From Nanobdellota archaeon (GTDB taxonomy: Archaea; Nanobdellota; Nanobdellia; Parvarchaeales; Parvarchaeaceae), in contig JAKBJF010000001.1 of NCBI GenBank assembly GCA_021836125.1, positions 1-64,000 on the forward strand: a stretch of DNA of 64,000 nucleotides, given 5' to 3'. The position numbers and the translations under genes are program-made. Numbering within the stretch: the first letter of the stretch is position 1; each line of letters opens with the position of its first letter. Positions 8,727 through 15,880 of the stretch are shown here, piece by piece. Under the pieces are notes generated by a model. The model did no database searches. It had not been told where the DNA came from and saw nothing but the letters and a program-made list of their open reading frames with translations.

Positions 8727-9392
8727 ATGACAAACGAAAACAATGACCTGGCGGTGTTTCAAAGAGATCTCGGGCAGCAAGAGATGGGCAGTGAGGAATT
8801 AAAAAGGCTTGAGAAATTGTTAAAGGACATCGATGACAAGTCATTCAAAGCTTCTGACGTGAATGAGAACGGCCTTGTGCTTGTTTATTTACGCTATTCG
8901 CCGAAAAAATTTTATTATGAAGCTACAAAATATGATATAGACAATCTAGAAGTCGAAGTAGAATACGATGATAAGTATAATATAACTTCTGCAAGACAAA
9001 AATTTACGCCGGACATCGGCATAAGCAAGGGTAAATGGAAAGATGTTACGTCCGCGTACCTGTCAAAGACATCCTCTGGCAGCATCCCGTCAGATCTTAG
9101 TCTGGATCCAAGGTATATTTTCAGAAAGGGGATGCTCGTCTCGAGAAACGGCCAGTTCTACTCCTTCTATGAAAAAATGGGTATGTTCTCGCCGGAACTG
9201 TACGCTATCGCGCTGGAAGTGACTGACGAGCACATAACCGGCATACAGGCTGCGATGAAAGCGGATCTCGTGTGGATGGATGGTTTCAAATGTGCCAGTG
9301 ATGTTGTGAAATCAAAAATTCTAAAATTCAAGTTTGATGAAGGACAAAAACAATGTTCAGGTAGGGAGCAGATCGAAAGCGAACAGCAGTAG
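8727..9392 (+). CDS. Unknown 221-residue protein, operon partner of PRTase-like paralogue 1
   Basis: No family recognised. The first about 50 residues are charged and helical and include RLEKLL at residues 27-32 (the recurrent motif). The middle is beta-rich with many Tyr, Asp and Lys, and the end is polar. It starts 4 bases after the PRTase-like gene ends, so it is cotranscribed. The last 36 bases overlap, in antisense, the small pilin-like gene on the minus strand. Confidence 0.7.
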   Translation: MTNENNDLAVFQRDLGQQEMGSEELKRLEKLLKDIDDKSFKASDVNENGLVLVYLRYSPKKFYYEATKYDIDNLEVEVEYDDKYNITSARQKFTPDIGISKGKWKDVTSAYLSKTSSGSIPSDLSLDPRYIFRKGMLVSRNGQFYSFYEKMGMFSPELYAIALEVTDEHITGIQAAMKADLVWMDGFKCASDVVKSKILKFKFDEGQKQCSGREQIESEQQ

Positions 9393-9470
9393 AAGCACAA
9401 AAACTATCAGAAAAATCACCCATCCGTAGACCATTAGATACTCTACCAGCCACTGGCCAACCCGGTGCAT
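9357..9470 (-). CDS. 37-residue class III (pilin-like) micro-protein
   Basis: The encoded peptide has the hallmarks of an archaeal class III signal peptide with almost nothing after it. G5-Q6 is the predicted prepilin peptidase site, Glu10 is the conserved E+5, and EYLMVYGW is followed by a 15-residue run of I, L, V and F. The larger secreted proteins at 51068 and 58778 have the matching EYMMTYGW with the same Q-to-E spacing. A minus-strand TATA-like box (9494-9505) is centred 29 bases upstream, giving a leaderless start. The ectodomain is only about 7 residues (AFDLLPT). It could be a minimal pilin or a membrane-inserted helper. Its 3' end overlaps the gene at 8727-9392 in antisense. Confidence 0.65.
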   Translation of the reverse strand: MHRVGQWLVEYLMVYGWVIFLIVFVLLLLFAFDLLPT

Positions 9471-9493
9471 AACACTGTAATTTTACCACTGTT

Positions 9494-9505
9494 CTTATAA
9501 TTTTT
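9494..9505 (-). promoter_or_regulatory. TATA-like box of the pilin-like micro-gene
   Basis: AAAAATTATAAG on the minus strand, centred 29 bases before the ATG at 9470, the usual archaeal TATA to leaderless-start distance. Confidence 0.55.
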
Positions 9506-9567
9506 AGGTTTAAAAGGGGCGTTTGGACTGTAATAGATTATATAAACTGTCTGCAATATTATATTGA

Positions 9568-10446
9568 ATGGCGTTTTTTCAGAATTTCAACGTGGGCTGG
9601 CAGCTTGGAAAACAGGTAAGAAAGCTCGTGTTCGGGGATAAAAAACTGTTAATGTACCCTGTCTTTATAATGGTAATCTCTATATTGGAATTGGGTGCCT
9701 TATTCTCGATTTACTTTTTTAGCAGCGGTCTGTCCTTTATGAGCACCAACAGTCAGCTAGCCGAGTTACTATCTATCCTGGAGATTTTCGTAGCGTATCT
9801 GCTGATCACGTTTACGGCTACATATGGTATAATCGCTATGCTTATCGCATTCAGAGCATATTCCAGCGGTAAAGAAATGGGCTTAGTTGAGGCTATTTCA
9901 ATAACGAGCGGTTATACTAAATACATATTAGAGTGGGCCATTTTTTATGCAATTGTCTTAATGGTTTTGAGGATGATGTCGCGCAACAGGATGATCGGGT
10001 TCATGGCAAATCTTGTCGGGGGAATTGCGCTTAGCATCGCTACGATCTTCGTTGTGCCGGTAATAATAGACAACAAGCTGGGACCCATTGCCGCTATAAA
10101 GCTGAGTGCCAAAACGTTCATTGACAATTTCGGCAGGACGGTGGGCGGGATAGCATTTATAGACCTGTATAACTTAGTTTTCATACTGGTAGGTGTTGCG
10201 ATCTTTGCTGGAGGCATACTTGCTTTTTCCCTAACCGGGAGTCTGTTCGCGTTCGCCTACGGATACATGATTCCTATAATCGCAATGGCAGCCGGTGTTT
10301 TATTTATAATATTTGGGATATTGATGATGTACGTGAGTTCGAATGTGTACCGCTTCATCTTGTATGAGTTCATAAACGGCAAGCCGTTGCCAAATGGAAT
10401 AGACGAGAATCTTATCAAATCCCAGGTTCCTGGGGCTAAAGGATAG
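9568..10446 (+). CDS. DUF6159-like polytopic membrane protein
   Basis: A 292-residue protein beginning with a short amphipathic region (GWQLGKQVRKLVFGDKKLLMYP) and then six membrane helices at about residues 28-50, 66-95, 118-138, 142-166, 195-225 and 228-262. The first helix begins at KLLMYP, matching the DUF6159 family as I know it; function unknown. A TATA-like box (ATTATATAAACT) lies 27 bases before the ATG. A T-run follows the stop. The gene sits immediately upstream of the nuo operon but is separated from it by 268 bases. Confidence 0.7.
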   Translation: MAFFQNFNVGWQLGKQVRKLVFGDKKLLMYPVFIMVISILELGALFSIYFFSSGLSFMSTNSQLAELLSILEIFVAYLLITFTATYGIIAMLIAFRAYSSGKEMGLVEAISITSGYTKYILEWAIFYAIVLMVLRMMSRNRMIGFMANLVGGIALSIATIFVVPVIIDNKLGPIAAIKLSAKTFIDNFGRTVGGIAFIDLYNLVFILVGVAIFAGGILAFSLTGSLFAFAYGYMIPIIAMAAGVLFIIFGILMMYVSSNVYRFILYEFINGKPLPNGIDENLIKSQVPGAKG

Positions 10447-10456
10447 ACTCCTCGTC

Positions 10457-10463
10457 TTTTTTT
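10457..10463 (+). terminator. T-run terminator after the DUF6159-like gene
   Basis: Seven consecutive T beginning 11 bases after the stop codon, in a stretch CGTCTTTTTTTACG; oligo-T tracts terminate archaeal RNA polymerase. Confidence 0.4.
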
Positions 10464-10582
10464 ACGATTGTAACTCTAACATCCCTGCTAAACTTTTATG
10501 CTGCGACAGTAAAGAACAGGGCAACATGACCTTTTTATGTATAGTTTAGACGGATAACCGTTGGAAAAAGAAAACATATGCT

Positions 10583-10654
10583 TTACCGCTTGCACCAGTG
10601 CTTCTGAAGTCCGGTTAAAACTTCGTTAGCTCTTGTCATCGCTGTTTTTAACAT
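10583..10654 (-). CDS. Possible 23-residue micro-protein
   Basis: A 23-codon minus-strand frame ending in KHWCKR lies in the gap before nuoA. Its ATG is 26 bases from an A/T-rich TATA-like box (near 10680). There is no homology argument and the frame is very short, so this is only a candidate. The rest of the 268-base gap holds no other feature I can support. Confidence 0.25.
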   Translation of the reverse strand: MLKTAMTRANEVLTGLQKHWCKR

Positions 10655-10714
10655 AACCGTGTTATGTTTCACACAAAATAAAAAAGAATTTATTGCACTG
10701 TTATATAACATAAT

Positions 10715-11071
10715 ATGGACGTGAACAACTTCCTGATCCTCGCCATTTTCACAATCGTGGGCATAGGTCTATGGATAGGCATGATAGTCATGGAGAACGT
10801 GCTAAGTCCGCGTGTAAAGGCGCGTGGGATGGGCCCTGCGGTAATCGAAAGCGGAGAAAAGAGCCTGACGCTCTCAAGACTTGTCGGATTTGGATATTAT
10901 TTTTATGCCATCCTTTTCGTGATCATGGAGGCGCTGCTCGTCCTTGTTTTCTTGTGGTCTCAGAACGCACAGCTTCTTGGGCCGTATATGTTTATAGTAA
11001 TAGCAATAGCACTATTGTATGCCATACTTTTGATTAGATATGCGCTTTCCAAACTTAACGAGGTCATATGA
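10715..11071 (+). CDS. nuoA: NADH-quinone oxidoreductase-like complex I subunit A
   Basis: First gene of the nuo operon. 118 residues with three membrane helices (about 5-27, 63-85, 91-110), as usual for NuoA. The loop after helix 1 carries ESGEKS in place of the family YECGE-type loop that borders the quinone site, so the usual Cys is replaced by Ser. It acts in the membrane arm of complex I at the junction with subunits H and D. The stop overlaps the nuoB start by 4 bases. Confidence 0.9.
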   Translation: MDVNNFLILAIFTIVGIGLWIGMIVMENVLSPRVKARGMGPAVIESGEKSLTLSRLVGFGYYFYAILFVIMEALLVLVFLWSQNAQLLGPYMFIVIAIALLYAILLIRYALSKLNEVI

Positions 11072-11601
11072 TGAAAAAGGAAATCGGTAATTTCGGCGGA
11101 TTATCCTATCCGGGGCTGGGCGAAGTGCTTTTAACAAAAGCTGACAACTTTATAGAAACCGTGCTTAACTGGGGGCGAAGTAATTCTTTATGGCCGCTTA
11201 CTTTTGGCACAAAGTGCTGCGCGATGGAGATGATACCCTTCGGTGCGACAAAGGTCGACGCGGACAGGCTTGGGACTCTTTTCATAGGTGATTCGCCCAG
11301 GCAGGCAGATCTTATACTTGTAAGCGGTACAATATCAAAGAAAATGGCGCGCAGGCTTATCAACGTATACGAACAGATGCCTTCTCCAAAATACGTGATT
11401 GCGGTCGGTGCCTGCAACATAAGCGGCGGGCTGTTCCATGACAGTTACAACACTATAGAAGGAATTGACCGAATAATGCCTGTAGATGCATTCATACCTG
11501 GTTGTCCTCCTAGACCGGAAGAATTCTTAGACGCGGTGCGCGTTCTGCAAAAACTCATACGCGAAAACAAGATAGAAAGGTACGGGAATGGAAGTGATTG
11601 A
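11068..11601 (+). CDS. nuoB: Complex I subunit B (N2 iron-sulphur cluster subunit)
   Basis: Carries the four N2 ligands: the vicinal pair Cys50-Cys51 (FGTKCCAMEM), Cys116 (GACNISGG) and Cys146 (PGCPPRPE). N2 hands electrons to the quinone. Length 177 is normal. It overlaps nuoA by 4 bases and nuoC by 14 bases, so translation is probably coupled. Confidence 0.97.
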   Translation: MMKKEIGNFGGLSYPGLGEVLLTKADNFIETVLNWGRSNSLWPLTFGTKCCAMEMIPFGATKVDADRLGTLFIGDSPRQADLILVSGTISKKMARRLINVYEQMPSPKYVIAVGACNISGGLFHDSYNTIEGIDRIMPVDAFIPGCPPRPEEFLDAVRVLQKLIRENKIERYGNGSD

Positions 11602-12058
11602 CGCGCTTGCATCGAAATTCGGCGATTCTATAAAGGACGTAAGTGTGCCATCACAGAAGGAAAAAATAGTTGAGCTTTCTGATTCTAAAAGGATTTTGGA
11701 CGCCGCAAAAATTATCGGTAAACATTTGGATGCACTATTCATGCTTATGGTCGTAGACAGGCTTCCTGAAATCTTTGAGATGAATTATGTATTTTTCAGT
11801 TATTCCAGCACGGATGTCCTTGTGCTACGCACTAAAGTAGACCGAGAAAAGGCGAAGATAGACTCTCTGGCGAATATGTTCAAATCTGCGGAATGGGAAG
11901 AAAGGGAAGCTTATGATATGTTTGGTATAACTTTCAATGGACACCCCAACCTTAAGCGGCTGCTTTTGCCGGAAGACTGGCCTGGCCGGCCGTTAAGAAA
12001 GGACTTCATAGTGACCGAGGAGGTAAGACGCTGGACCGGCCTTGACATGAAATTTTGA
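11588..12058 (+). CDS. nuoC: Complex I subunit C (30 kDa)
   Basis: 156 residues with the family C-terminal signature: WEEREAYDMFGITF, followed by LLPEDWPGRPLRKDF. It is a peripheral-arm subunit that packs against D. It starts within nuoB and ends 3 bases before nuoD. Confidence 0.95.
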   Translation: MEVIDALASKFGDSIKDVSVPSQKEKIVELSDSKRILDAAKIIGKHLDALFMLMVVDRLPEIFEMNYVFFSYSSTDVLVLRTKVDREKAKIDSLANMFKSAEWEEREAYDMFGITFNGHPNLKRLLLPEDWPGRPLRKDFIVTEEVRRWTGLDMKF

Positions 12059-12061
12059 AGT

Positions 12062-13171
12062 ATGGAAAAAAAGTCTACTGAAGAAGGAATAGAAATAAAC
12101 ATCGGTCCAGTGCACCCATCCACCCACGGCGTGCTCAAATTCGTCGTAAACATAGAAGGCGACAATGTTAAAAAAGCCGTCCCTGAAATCGGGTTCGTTC
12201 ATCGTGGTGTTGAAAAGATAGCGGAAGGAAGGCCTTATCTGCGTTTCCTGCCGGTTATAGACAAACTGGATTATGTAGCTGCCCTTAACTGGGAAGTTAT
12301 GTATGCAATGCTTCTGGAAAAGGCAGCGAATATGTCCGTCACGCCGCGTGCGGTTTATATAAGAACGATAATGTGCGAGCTTCAGAGGATAATGAGCCAC
12401 CTTTTGTTCATAGGGCATACTGGAGAAGACTTGGGCAACACTACTCTGTTCATGTGGGGTTTCAGGGAACGCGAACTACTGATGGATGTGACTGAGAAGA
12501 TAAGCGGTGGTAGGCTCGCACCCGTATATATGATAACGGGAGGAACTTTCTATGACCTGCCGGCAGATATAAGTGATTATCTTCTGCCGAGGCTGGACCT
12601 TATAGAGAAAAGATTAAAGAATGAGTATAAAGCGATGTCCTATGAGAACGAGATGTTTAAGGCTAGGACTGTCGGTGTCGGTATGCTCGATTACAATATG
12701 GCAAAGGAGTATGGAATAACAGGCCCTAACCTTCGTGCTACCGGCGTGAAAAACGACTTGAGAAAGGATGAGCCTTACCTCGCATATGACAAACTTGATT
12801 TTGATGCGATAAGCGAAAATGGATGCGACACATATTCTCGTTTCATGGTCAGGGTAAACGAAATATTCGAATCGATAAAAATCATAAAGCAGGCGCTAAA
12901 GGACATCCCGCCCGGCGCATCGCGGACTAAGACGGCGTGGTTCTTTAACGTACCTGCTTCTTACACGTTTATCAGACAGGAGACTCCTAGGGGAGAAGGT
13001 GCTATGTATCTGGTAAGTGATGGCACACAGAATCCGTACAGGCTAAAGATAAGGAGCCCTTGCCTTTACTCGGTACAGGCGTTCGAAAGGATATTTAATG
13101 GCGGGAGAGTAGCAGACATCGCGGCTATAATCGGAAGTCTTGACCCGACTCCCGGAGAGGTCGACAGGTAA
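12062..13171 (+). CDS. nuoD: Complex I subunit D (49 kDa)
   Basis: Forms the quinone pocket together with B. The N-terminus has GPVHPSTHG (quinone-binding His region) and FVHRGVEK. The C-terminus has RSPCLYS and ends ...PGEVDR, the family terminus. It is related to [NiFe]-hydrogenase large subunits but, as in all NuoD, lacks the NiFe Cys motifs. The stop overlaps the nuoH start. Confidence 0.97.
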   Translation: MEKKSTEEGIEINIGPVHPSTHGVLKFVVNIEGDNVKKAVPEIGFVHRGVEKIAEGRPYLRFLPVIDKLDYVAALNWEVMYAMLLEKAANMSVTPRAVYIRTIMCELQRIMSHLLFIGHTGEDLGNTTLFMWGFRERELLMDVTEKISGGRLAPVYMITGGTFYDLPADISDYLLPRLDLIEKRLKNEYKAMSYENEMFKARTVGVGMLDYNMAKEYGITGPNLRATGVKNDLRKDEPYLAYDKLDFDAISENGCDTYSRFMVRVNEIFESIKIIKQALKDIPPGASRTKTAWFFNVPASYTFIRQETPRGEGAMYLVSDGTQNPYRLKIRSPCLYSVQAFERIFNGGRVADIAAIIGSLDPTPGEVDR

Positions 13172-14169
13172 TGTTTGAGCTCATATATCCCTGGCTAAGT
13201 AGCTTCCTACCGCCTCTGCTGGCTTATTTAGGAACTCTTTTGATTCTGCTTGTAATAGCCCTGTTGCTTGTTTTTATTATCCCCGTAATACTGGGATGGG
13301 TGGACCGCAAGATGTCTGCCAGGATCCAATCAAGGTACGGCCCTGTGTATGTGGGTAAGTTCGGATTGTTACAAAATATAGCAGATGTCGTAAAATTAAT
13401 GGGTAAAAGGTTTATAGAAAACCGAAACATAGACAGGTTGGCATTTGATTTTGTGCCTATAGCTTTCGCTACTACCGGGCTGATGATAATCCTGATAATT
13501 CCATGGGGATATTCGAATCTTGCGATCCTTGAACTGCCATACAATCTGCTTTTCCTGTATGTTCTCCTGGCCGTATCGCCTTTGTTCGTGCTTATAGCTG
13601 GTTGGGGTGAAAACAACAAATATGCTCTTCTCGGTGGTTTCAGGGGCGCGGCACAGATAATAACGTACGAACTAAGCCTCATCGTAGTGATGATAAGCGT
13701 TGCGTTGTTCTCTGGCAGCTATGATATAACAAAAATAGTGGCTGCGCAATCGTCCGCCTGGCTGATAGAATATTTACCCGTGACTTTCATAGTTTTCATA
13801 CTTGCTAGTCTGGCCATAATAGAGCGCGCACCATTTGACCTCCCGGAAGCATCGCAGGAACTACAGGCTGGCTGGAAGATTGAGTACAGCGGAATCAAGT
13901 ACGGCCTTTTCTTACTTGAAGAATACGTAAAAGTACTGGCGATATCTATGCTTGCGGTCTATCTGTTCTTTGGAGGCTGGAACGGCCCCGTGCTTCCCCC
14001 ATTTGTGTGGTTTTGGATAAAGACAGTTATATTCACTTTCCTGTTCATGTCGCTTAGATGGGTGTTCAACAGAGTCAGGATAGACCAGCTAGTAAGGTTT
14101 GGATTGAACGTTCTACTTCCTCTTTCTATAGCAAATCTTTTAATCGCCGGGCTTGTTGTGACGTTATGA
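13171..14169 (+). CDS. nuoH: Complex I subunit H (membrane anchor subunit 1)
   Basis: 332 residues, about eight membrane helices. Family motifs are present: DRKMSARIQSRYGP, GLLQNIADVVKL, and ERAPFDLPEASQEL with the downstream conserved glutamates (ELQAGWKIEYSG). It joins the membrane arm to the peripheral arm. ATG overlaps the nuoD stop (TAATG), and the stop overlaps the nuoI start (ATGA). Confidence 0.97.
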   Translation: MFELIYPWLSSFLPPLLAYLGTLLILLVIALLLVFIIPVILGWVDRKMSARIQSRYGPVYVGKFGLLQNIADVVKLMGKRFIENRNIDRLAFDFVPIAFATTGLMIILIIPWGYSNLAILELPYNLLFLYVLLAVSPLFVLIAGWGENNKYALLGGFRGAAQIITYELSLIVVMISVALFSGSYDITKIVAAQSSAWLIEYLPVTFIVFILASLAIIERAPFDLPEASQELQAGWKIEYSGIKYGLFLLEEYVKVLAISMLAVYLFFGGWNGPVLPPFVWFWIKTVIFTFLFMSLRWVFNRVRIDQLVRFGLNVLLPLSIANLLIAGLVVTL

Positions 14170-14687
14170 CGATAAAAGAGACTATAAAGGCCGCGGGCTA
14201 TGCGCTTAAAAACATGACTAAGAAACCGTCCACGGTAATGTATCCTGATGTGCCTTTGCCCGTCGAGAAGCGCTCACGCGGCATGCTGAGTTTAGACCTT
14301 GAAAATTGCATAGGATGTGAGCTGTGTTTCAGGATCTGCCCTGCAGATGCGATAAGGATGACGAAACTCGACGTACATTATCCTAAGAATGCGCGTGATG
14401 AGGCTCCGGCAATAGATTTCAACAAGTGTATCTTCTGTGGACTGTGCAGTGAGATATGCCCGCCGCAGGTCCTTCACCATACGCACAAATTTGATATATC
14501 GACGTCAAGCCACAGCGATCTTGAGTATTCGCCGCAGGAGTTGAAAGAGGTCTTTTTTTCCGAATACAAAAACAAGATTTCCGAATATGAGCTTCCGGCG
14601 AGCAGGAGCGTGCAGTCTGGGAGCGCTACCGCGGCCGCAAAACCGCCGGAGCAGAACAACGCTCAAAACAGCGAAAAAGGCCAATAG
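14166..14687 (+). CDS. nuoI: Complex I subunit I (2x[4Fe-4S] ferredoxin-like)
   Basis: 173 residues from the ATG overlapping the nuoH stop. Two CxxCxxCxxxC clusters are visible: Cys48/51/54/58 and Cys88/91/94/98, the N6a and N6b sites. The C-terminal about 50 residues (after the second cluster) are polar and Ala/Gln-rich, longer than the minimal family end. It is the last gene of this nuo block. No J, K, L, M or N gene follows, and no NuoE, F or G precedes, so the electron donor is unknown. Confidence 0.95.
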   Translation: MTIKETIKAAGYALKNMTKKPSTVMYPDVPLPVEKRSRGMLSLDLENCIGCELCFRICPADAIRMTKLDVHYPKNARDEAPAIDFNKCIFCGLCSEICPPQVLHHTHKFDISTSSHSDLEYSPQELKEVFFSEYKNKISEYELPASRSVQSGSATAAAKPPEQNNAQNSEKGQ

Positions 14688-14710
14688 AATCAATTTACAT
14701 TATCTAAAAA

Positions 14711-14720
14711 GATTTATACT
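14711..14720 (+). promoter_or_regulatory. TATA-like box of small-protein cassette 1
   Basis: GATTTATACT, centred 26 bases before the ATG at 14742. The sequence from here to the start is visibly similar to the promoter-to-start stretch of the second cassette at 20109-20140. Confidence 0.55.
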
Positions 14721-14741
14721 AAATATTTTCAATAAACTATC

Positions 14742-14873
14742 ATGAATGCGAAGCGTCGGACGAGCAAGAAAACTACAAAGAAAGTTCCTGAAGACGAGGA
14801 AAAACGCGCGGGAGACTGGGAAGAACGAGAAGACCGTACAGATGCAAAGGAGTCAGGAGATAATTATATATGA
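14742..14873 (+). CDS. 43-residue basic-then-acidic small protein (cassette 1)
   Basis: The first half is Lys/Arg/Thr-rich (MNAKRRTSKKTTKK), the second half Glu/Asp-rich, ending in KESGDNYI. The protein at 20140-20325 has the same plan and tail (TESEDNYI). The stop overlaps the ATG of the HELGH peptidase (ATGA), so translation is coupled. Function unknown; a short intrinsically disordered partner or chaperone-like peptide for the following gene is one possibility. Confidence 0.7.
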   Translation: MNAKRRTSKKTTKKVPEDEEKRAGDWEEREDRTDAKESGDNYI

Positions 14874-15697
14874 ACTCTAAACTAGAGAAGACAATCTCGG
14901 ACGAAGAAGTACTTGAAGAATCGATAGATCGGACGGATATGCCTAACGACATTAAACTTGAGAGCCTTATAAACGCTGCCGTATCGGGGGGCGCAAACCT
15001 GCAGAAACGGCGCAGAAACGTCAGAAAACTGTTCGATTATCTTTCCAGTGAGATACCTGCATATTTTGGCCTAAAAAAACCAAGAGTATACTTAAGATTT
15101 GGTAGATATCAAGATTTTAAGAGAAGAGTTGGCTGGAAGAAAATCGCGGCAACGGCTTTCTATAACGGAAAGAAAACAATATACTTGAATGAAAGGACAC
15201 TTAAGCCGCCGTACAGAGGTGTAACCTACAGTAAAGCGATGGTGGTTAACCCTGGCAGAGCGCTTGCGCTCGCCCTTGCTCATGAACTAGGTCATGCGTT
15301 GGACTATAATTACAACCAACAGCAGTTCGATGGTACTATATTTGCGTACATTAACGATGTGAAGACACCGTATCTATACGCACGGTCTTTACAGGAAAGC
15401 ACTGCAGAAGCGGTTGCAACAGCATATCTGAAGAGCGCTCTTTGTGACTTCAGTTACACGAGCCTATCTGAACGCAGCTTTAACGACAACGGTACGGCGT
15501 TTATTTATGGATGCTCAATCTGTGCCGGAAAACTTGTATCGTCAATTGACGAAAGGTCACGCGTAAAAATTATCAGGGAGGTCATCCTGTCGCGTAATCC
15601 GGACAAAAAACTTGAACGTCTGTTTTCTGGGGAATTTAACAAGGTTAGCGCAAGGATGGTTAAAGTATCAAACGGCTATCTAAATACAAAAAAATGA
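14870..15697 (+). CDS. HELGH zinc metallopeptidase-like protein
   Basis: Residues 138-142 are HELGH, a classical HExxH zinc site, on a hydrophobic helix. QESTAEAVATAYL starts at about 175 and supplies the likely third ligand Glu (176 or 180), a gluzincin-like arrangement. No signal peptide is seen, so it is probably cytoplasmic. The N-terminal 35 residues are charged, and KLESLI at 29-34 is a copy of the recurrent motif. It is cotranscribed with the 43-residue protein. It belongs to no peptidase family I can name with certainty. Confidence 0.8.
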   Translation: MNSKLEKTISDEEVLEESIDRTDMPNDIKLESLINAAVSGGANLQKRRRNVRKLFDYLSSEIPAYFGLKKPRVYLRFGRYQDFKRRVGWKKIAATAFYNGKKTIYLNERTLKPPYRGVTYSKAMVVNPGRALALALAHELGHALDYNYNQQQFDGTIFAYINDVKTPYLYARSLQESTAEAVATAYLKSALCDFSYTSLSERSFNDNGTAFIYGCSICAGKLVSSIDERSRVKIIREVILSRNPDKKLERLFSGEFNKVSARMVKVSNGYLNTKK

Positions 15698-15837
15698 GGG
15701 AAGCACGACGCTGATTATGGCTGTTGAACAAAATACTCAGGAACAGTATATTCAGGAATAGTAAGGTCAGATAACGAAATGAAATGTGGGCTGGACCTAA
15801 AAAGTGGCTTATTTTAAGGTTTTATACGCATCCATGC

Positions 15838-15848
15838 AAATATTTATC
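15838..15848 (+). promoter_or_regulatory. TATA-like box deciding the start of the large surface protein
   Basis: AAATATTTATC, centred 37 bases before the ATG at 15881. An in-frame TTG at 15857 would be only 13 bases from the box and is therefore unlikely to be transcribed as a start. Confidence 0.5.
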
Positions 15849-15880
15849 TTAATAAATTGTCTGTAATACGTGCGAAATAT

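Noticed and set aside
15719-15763. 14-codon frame after the HELGH peptidase gene
   Set aside because: Too short and without a promoter or ribosome site.
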